The notes below the pieces were generated by a model that had not been told where the DNA came from, ran no database searches, and was given only the letters and a program-made list of their open reading frames with translations. Position numbers and translations under genes: made by a program. Shown here piece by piece: positions 60,997-64,000 of a DNA stretch of 64,000 nucleotides. How positions within the stretch are numbered: the stretch's first letter is position 1; each line of letters opens with the position of its first letter. The DNA comes from Ruminococcus flavefaciens (GTDB taxonomy: Bacteria > Bacillota > Clostridia > Oscillospirales > Ruminococcaceae): assembly GCA_902766595.1 (NCBI GenBank), contig CACXEJ010000013.1:47935-111934 (forward strand), written 5' to 3'.

Positions 60997-61503
60997 TTGA
61001 AAAGTAACCTGATACTCATCGGAATGCCCGGTTCAGGAAAGAGCACAGTTGGCGTAATTCTCGCGAAATTGCTTGGTTACAGCTTTGTTGACTCCGACCT
61101 TCTCATTCAGAAAAGCGAGGGTAAGCTTCTCAGAGAGATAATCGCAGAAAAGGGTATCGACGGCTTTATTGAGGTCGAGAACCGCATAAATTCCGGTATT
61201 GACGCTGGATACTCCGTAATTGCGACCGGCGGAAGTGCAGTCTACGGCAGGGAAGCGATGAAGCACCTCAGAACTATCGGCACCGTTGTCTACCTGCGGC
61301 TGAACTGCGATCTGCTCACGCAGAGACTCGGAAACATAAAGAACAGGGGAGTCATTATCCGCAAAGGTCAGACTCTAAGCGGACTTTATGCCGAAAGATC
61401 GCCTCTTTACGAGCGGTATGCTGATATTATCATAGACGAGGACGGCTGCGATATCGAAGCTACCGTCGAAAAAATACTCGAAAACTATAAAAGTCATTTG
61501 TGA
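60997..61503 (+). CDS. Shikimate kinase-like protein
   Basis: A 168-residue protein starting at TTG 60997, 6 bases after GAGGAGGG. The P-loop is IGMPGSGKSTVG, then SFVDSDLLIQ gives the DxD pair. The shikimate-contact FRxxE motif reads FIEVE, so the substrate-binding Arg is missing, and the GGG motif reads ATGGSAV. The later ERSPLYERYAD arginine is kept. It may still be shikimate kinase, serving aroA/aroC far upstream, or a side branch with another substrate. It stands alone with a strong promoter. Confidence 0.72.
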   Translation: MKSNLILIGMPGSGKSTVGVILAKLLGYSFVDSDLLIQKSEGKLLREIIAEKGIDGFIEVENRINSGIDAGYSVIATGGSAVYGREAMKHLRTIGTVVYLRLNCDLLTQRLGNIKNRGVIIRKGQTLSGLYAERSPLYERYADIIIDEDGCDIEATVEKILENYKSHL

Positions 61504-61571
61504 GATATATACAATAATGCACAAAAAAAAATGGCAATAAACACAATTTTATTTTTTATACAAAAACATCT

Positions 61572-61600
61572 TTGACAAATTTGATACTTTGTGATATAAT
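61572..61600 (+). promoter_or_regulatory. Promoter of MinD-like gene
   Basis: TTGACA (61572-61577), 17 bases, TATAAT (61595-61600) preceded by TGA. Confidence 0.85.
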
Positions 61601-61618
61601 ATATCATAGAATTTTATT

Positions 61619-61685
61619 GCGGAGTTCGCTCCGTCAATATATATTTTTGCAGAGTCCGGTGCCGTTCAGCAGCTATACTGCTCTG
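61619..61685 (+). other. Structured leader of MinD-like gene
   Basis: A UUCG-capped hairpin GCGGAG-TTCG-CTCCGT (61619-61634) starts about 12 bases after the predicted transcription start. Further on AGCAG (61668-61672) can pair with CTGCT (61678-61682), or alternatively CAGAG (61650-61654) with CTCTG (61681-61685). Confidence 0.35.
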
Positions 61686-61712
61686 GCTTGCGGATATCGG
61701 AAAGGAAATGAA

Positions 61713-62447
61713 ATGGCTAAAATCATTGCAGTAACTTCAGGAAAGGGCGGTACGGGAAAGTCTACTATCTGTGCCGGTCTTGGCTACGCTCTTGCTAAGC
61801 AGGGGCACCGCACGCTTATCATCGAGCTCGATTTTGGTCTCAGATGCCTCGACCTTATGTTTGGTATGGAAGGCGAGATCAGGTACGACCTCGGCGAAGT
61901 CCTGAAGGGCACTAAGACAGCACGCGAAGCTGTTACTCAGGTACCTATGGCTACCAATCTCAGCATACTCTGTGCGCCTAAGACTCTTACCCCCGTCAAG
62001 GCTGAACAGATCGGCGAGATATGCTCCTCACTCAAGAAGTATTTCGAGTATATCATCATCGACACCGGTGCCGGTATCAATTCTCATGTATTCGATATCG
62101 TTGAACAGGCTAATCTTATCCTTGTAGTTTCGACTCCCGATCAGGTCTGCATCAGAGACGCAAGCCTTATGTCAGATGAGTTCTACAACAGAGGCAACAA
62201 GAGACAGCGTCTCATTATCAATAAAGTAAGCAAGAAGGTCATCGGAAAGTCTCTCGTAGCCAACCTCGATGAGATCATTGACAAGGTCGGCATACAGCTC
62301 ATCGGTGTTATCCCCGATGATTTCAAGATGACAGTAGCGACCGGTACAGGAAGACCAATCCCGTCCGATTCCGAAGCTCTCAGAGCTATCGACGCTATCA
62401 CAAAGAGACTCGGCGGAGATTTCGTTCCGCTCACTTACAGCAACTAA
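61713..62447 (+). CDS. MinD/ParA-like deviant Walker ATPase
   Basis: A 244-residue protein; ATG 61713 follows AAAGGAAA and gives the usual MAKIIAVTSGKGGTGKST start, with the deviant Walker A lysines. IIELDFGLRCLDLMFG, YIIIDTGAGI (Walker B) and VSTPDQVCIRDA follow. The C-terminal amphipathic membrane anchor of MinD is not evident (the end is LGGDFVPLTYSN). No minC or minE is nearby. It may position division or a cell-surface structure, or be a FlhG-like or septum-site relative. It has its own promoter and a structured leader. Confidence 0.85.
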   Translation: MAKIIAVTSGKGGTGKSTICAGLGYALAKQGHRTLIIELDFGLRCLDLMFGMEGEIRYDLGEVLKGTKTAREAVTQVPMATNLSILCAPKTLTPVKAEQIGEICSSLKKYFEYIIIDTGAGINSHVFDIVEQANLILVVSTPDQVCIRDASLMSDEFYNRGNKRQRLIINKVSKKVIGKSLVANLDEIIDKVGIQLIGVIPDDFKMTVATGTGRPIPSDSEALRAIDAITKRLGGDFVPLTYSN

Positions 62448-62496
62448 GCAGCATTAAGCGATAAGCATATTGTCCTTTAGCACTATTTTTCTTATA

Positions 62497-62591
62497 CCCG
62501 GTCCGACACGGAAGTACAGCATTTCCGGTTATTAAGACATTCAAGATTTCGGCTGTACCGAATGTCTCCTGATACATATTCTAAGACCGGG
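62497..62591 (+). ncRNA. Candidate structured RNA in mgsA leader
   Basis: A 7-bp closing stem CCCGGTC (62497-62503) with GACCGGG (62585-62591) encloses two hairpins: CGGAAG (62509-62514) with TTTCCG (62522-62527), and GACATTC (62536-62542) with GAATGTC (62560-62566). ATATTTTT follows. The shape is a three-way junction just before the mgsA ribosome site. I do not recognise it as a known riboswitch. Confidence 0.4.
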
Positions 62592-62626
62592 ATATTTTTA
62601 CCGAAAAAGGAGAAAGGAAGTATATC

Positions 62627-63028
62627 ATGAAAATAGCAATTATTGCTCACGATGCAAAAAAAGAGCTTATGGTCCAGTTCTGCAGCGCCTACTGCGGAAT
62701 TCTTTCAAAGCATACGCTCATAGCTACCAACACAACAGGCAAACAAGTAAGCGAAGCGACCGGACTTCCTATCAAGAGATATCTCAGCGGACAGGGCGGT
62801 GCAGAGCAGATACTTGCTCTTCTTTCCTGCAATGAAGTTGACGTTCTCCTGTTCTTCAGGGATCCTATAAATCCCAAGGCTTCTGACGTTCACGGCATGA
62901 ATCTTCTCAGACTGTGCGACGTGCATAATGTGCCTGTGGCTACCAATATCGCCACCGCAGAGGCACTTATCCTCGCTCTTGAGCGCGGTGACCTCGACTG
63001 GCGTGAAGTCGGTACCCCCGGTCTCTGA
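62627..63028 (+). CDS. mgsA: Methylglyoxal synthase, catalytic Asp region altered
   Basis: A 133-residue protein behind AAAGGAG. The family is clear: IAIIAHDAKKELMVQF, IATNTTGKQVSEATGLPI, DVLLFFRDPINPK, LLRLCDVHNVPVATNIATAE. The usual SGPxGGDQQ loop, whose Asp is the catalytic base in the E. coli enzyme, reads SGQGGAEQ: one residue shorter with Ala at the Asp position and a Glu next to it. It makes methylglyoxal from dihydroxyacetone phosphate if active. A structured leader precedes it and a terminator follows. Confidence 0.85.
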   Translation: MKIAIIAHDAKKELMVQFCSAYCGILSKHTLIATNTTGKQVSEATGLPIKRYLSGQGGAEQILALLSCNEVDVLLFFRDPINPKASDVHGMNLLRLCDVHNVPVATNIATAEALILALERGDLDWREVGTPGL

Positions 63029-63035
63029 TATTTTC

Positions 63036-63062
63036 AATTGTCCCTTAATTGGGACAATTTTA
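63036..63062 (+). terminator. Terminator after mgsA
   Basis: AATTGTCCC (63036-63044) with GGGACAATT (63051-63059), then TTT. Confidence 0.8.
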
Positions 63063-63107
63063 ATGTAAAGGGCTTAGCCCGCAAACTATATGAAAGGCTG
63101 AATTTAT

Positions 63108-64000
63108 ATGGCTATGAACATCAAACGCCCGAACGGTACGGAGGACGTTCTCCCGAGAGACGTTCACAAGTGGCACACTGTCGAGAAGATCGCCCGTGAA
63201 ACTGCCGAGAGCTTCGGATTTGGAGAGCTTCGTGTACCTACCTTTGAAAACACCGATCTTTTCCTGAGATCTGTCGGTGAGACAACTGACGTTGTGCAGA
63301 AGGAAATGTACACAGTTATGGCAAAGGAGACAAAGTTCACGCTCCGTCCGGAGGGAACTGCCGGTGCTATCCGTGCAATGCTCCAGAACGGTCTGCTCAA
63401 TGAAGCTCTTCCGCAGCGTGTATATTACATTCTCTCCTGTTTCCGTCACGAAAGACCGCAGGCAGGAAGACTCCGTGAGTTCCACCAGTTTGGCGTGGAA
63501 ATGGCAGGCAGTCCCGCTCCGGCAGCAGATGCCGAGGTAATCAGCCTTGCAAAAAAGATCCTCGACAGACTTGAGATAAAAAATGTCGAGCTTAATATCA
63601 ACTCTATCGGCTGTCCGACCTGCCGTGCAAAGTACCACGAGGCGCTCAAGGCTTATTTTGAGCCCCACAAAGAGGAGCTCTGCGATACCTGCAAGGAAAG
63701 ACTTGTCAAGAACCCTATGAGACTTCTTGACTGCAAGAGCCCGATCTGTCAGGAGATAGGCAAAGATGCTCCGCTCATCATTGATTATCTCTGTGAGGAG
63801 TGCAGCACTCACTTTGTAAGTGTAAAAAAATACCTCACCAACTTGGGAATTCCCTTTAAGGTAAATCCGAAGATCGTAAGAGGTCTCGATTACTACACAA
63901 AGACTGTTTTTGAGTTTATAACAACTGAGATCGGCGCACAGGGTACAGTTTGTGCCGGCGGAAGATATGACGGTCTTATCGAGCAGCTCGGCGGACAGCA
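63108..64000 (+). CDS. hisS: Histidyl-tRNA synthetase (3' part beyond window)
   Basis: The first 297 codons are present. Class II motif 2 is seen as CFRHERPQAGRLREFHQFGVE, preceded by the motif TLRPEGTAGAIRAM, and the histidine-binding RGLDYYTKTVFEF lies near residue 260. The N-terminal IKRPNGTEDVLP is canonical. A four-cysteine zone (CPTCRAKYH, CDTCKERL, CKSPICQE, CEECSTHF) is inserted between motifs, as in many Firmicute HisS. It charges tRNA-His. The mgsA terminator separates it from that gene, and no T-box is apparent. Confidence 0.96.
   Translation, partial: MAMNIKRPNGTEDVLPRDVHKWHTVEKIARETAESFGFGELRVPTFENTDLFLRSVGETTDVVQKEMYTVMAKETKFTLRPEGTAGAIRAMLQNGLLNEALPQRVYYILSCFRHERPQAGRLREFHQFGVEMAGSPAPAADAEVISLAKKILDRLEIKNVELNINSIGCPTCRAKYHEALKAYFEPHKEELCDTCKERLVKNPMRLLDCKSPICQEIGKDAPLIIDYLCEECSTHFVSVKKYLTNLGIPFKVNPKIVRGLDYYTKTVFEFITTEIGAQGTVCAGGRYDGLIEQLGGQ

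Noticed and set aside
63029-63107. T-box upstream of hisS
   Set aside because: Only 79 bases with the mgsA terminator and a short GGGCT/AGCCC hairpin; no T-box sequence is visible.
1-64000. CRISPR arrays, prophage, insertion sequences or rRNA
   Set aside because: No regularly spaced repeats, transposase, integrase or phage genes, and no rRNA sequence were seen.

Overview
The window looks like a chromosomal core segment from a Gram-positive anaerobic clostridium of the Ruminococcus type (Oscillospiraceae). The evidence is gene content: HPr kinase, RapZ, WhiA, DnaD, a DnaI/DnaC-like helicase loader, DUF4364, DUF951, a SigK-type sporulation sigma factor with a pro-sequence, ThyX, reverse rubrerythrin, and a GH3 beta-glucosidase in the swapped domain order known from ruminal species. 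Intergenic DNA is short. Genes sit in tight operons with strong AGGAGG ribosome sites and many near-consensus TTGACA-17-TATAAT promoters. I saw no CRISPR array, prophage, transposase or rRNA.

Layout. 1-2400: a leftward MotA/TolQ/ExbB-like channel gene, then a rightward unit with a consensus promoter, a 12-codon leader peptide, overlapping stems and a SAM methyltransferase, then tRNA-Leu(CAA) and tRNA-Ala(CGC) among short repeats. 2400-9550: a SulP transporter, a secreted GH25 lysozyme, and aroA-aroC-DUF4364-HD hydrolase. 9550-15050: a leftward operon, thyX-DUF2156-DJ-1-5-FTHF cyclo-ligase-mltG-U32/trhP. 15100-20800: a Thr-rich lipoprotein, then leftward dnaD-helicase loader, epimerase-alarmone hydrolase and sigK units. 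20900-33400: a long rightward run, rpe-rnfD-rnfE-rnfA-DUF4015-hprK-murB-rapZ-whiA-dnaE, then pfkA. 33400-39400: an S1 protein and an unknown gene leftward, then DUF951, prfA, sua5, coaE and an M18 aminopeptidase. 39400-51400: leftward moxR-DUF58-transglutaminase-DUF308, parE-GNAT-parC, uppP, and a Crp/Fnr regulator divergent from an NrdD-like small protein and reverse rubrerythrin. 52500-64000: GH3 glucosidase, ArsC/Spx-like protein, SPFH-zinc ribbon protein, glmS, methyltransferase, radical SAM, shikimate kinase-like, MinD-like ATPase, mgsA and the start of hisS.

Most genes are housekeeping: cell wall (murB, glmS, uppP, mltG), replication and topology (dnaE, dnaD, loader, parC/parE), carbon control (hprK, rapZ, pfkA, mgsA), aromatic synthesis and oxidative stress. 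Two places stand out. First, an Rnf-like D-E-A membrane trio has no C, G or B genes beside it and has lost three of the four cysteines that hold the intramembrane [2Fe-2S] cluster, plus the RnfD flavin-attachment motif. Second, the methyltransferase leader peptide overlaps two mutually exclusive hairpins, the layout of a translation-coupled attenuator. Other oddities are an apparent ATT start in whiA, altered catalytic residues in AroC and MgsA, a structured RNA candidate ahead of mgsA, and a 16-bp palindrome between the Crp/Fnr gene and the rubrerythrin operon.
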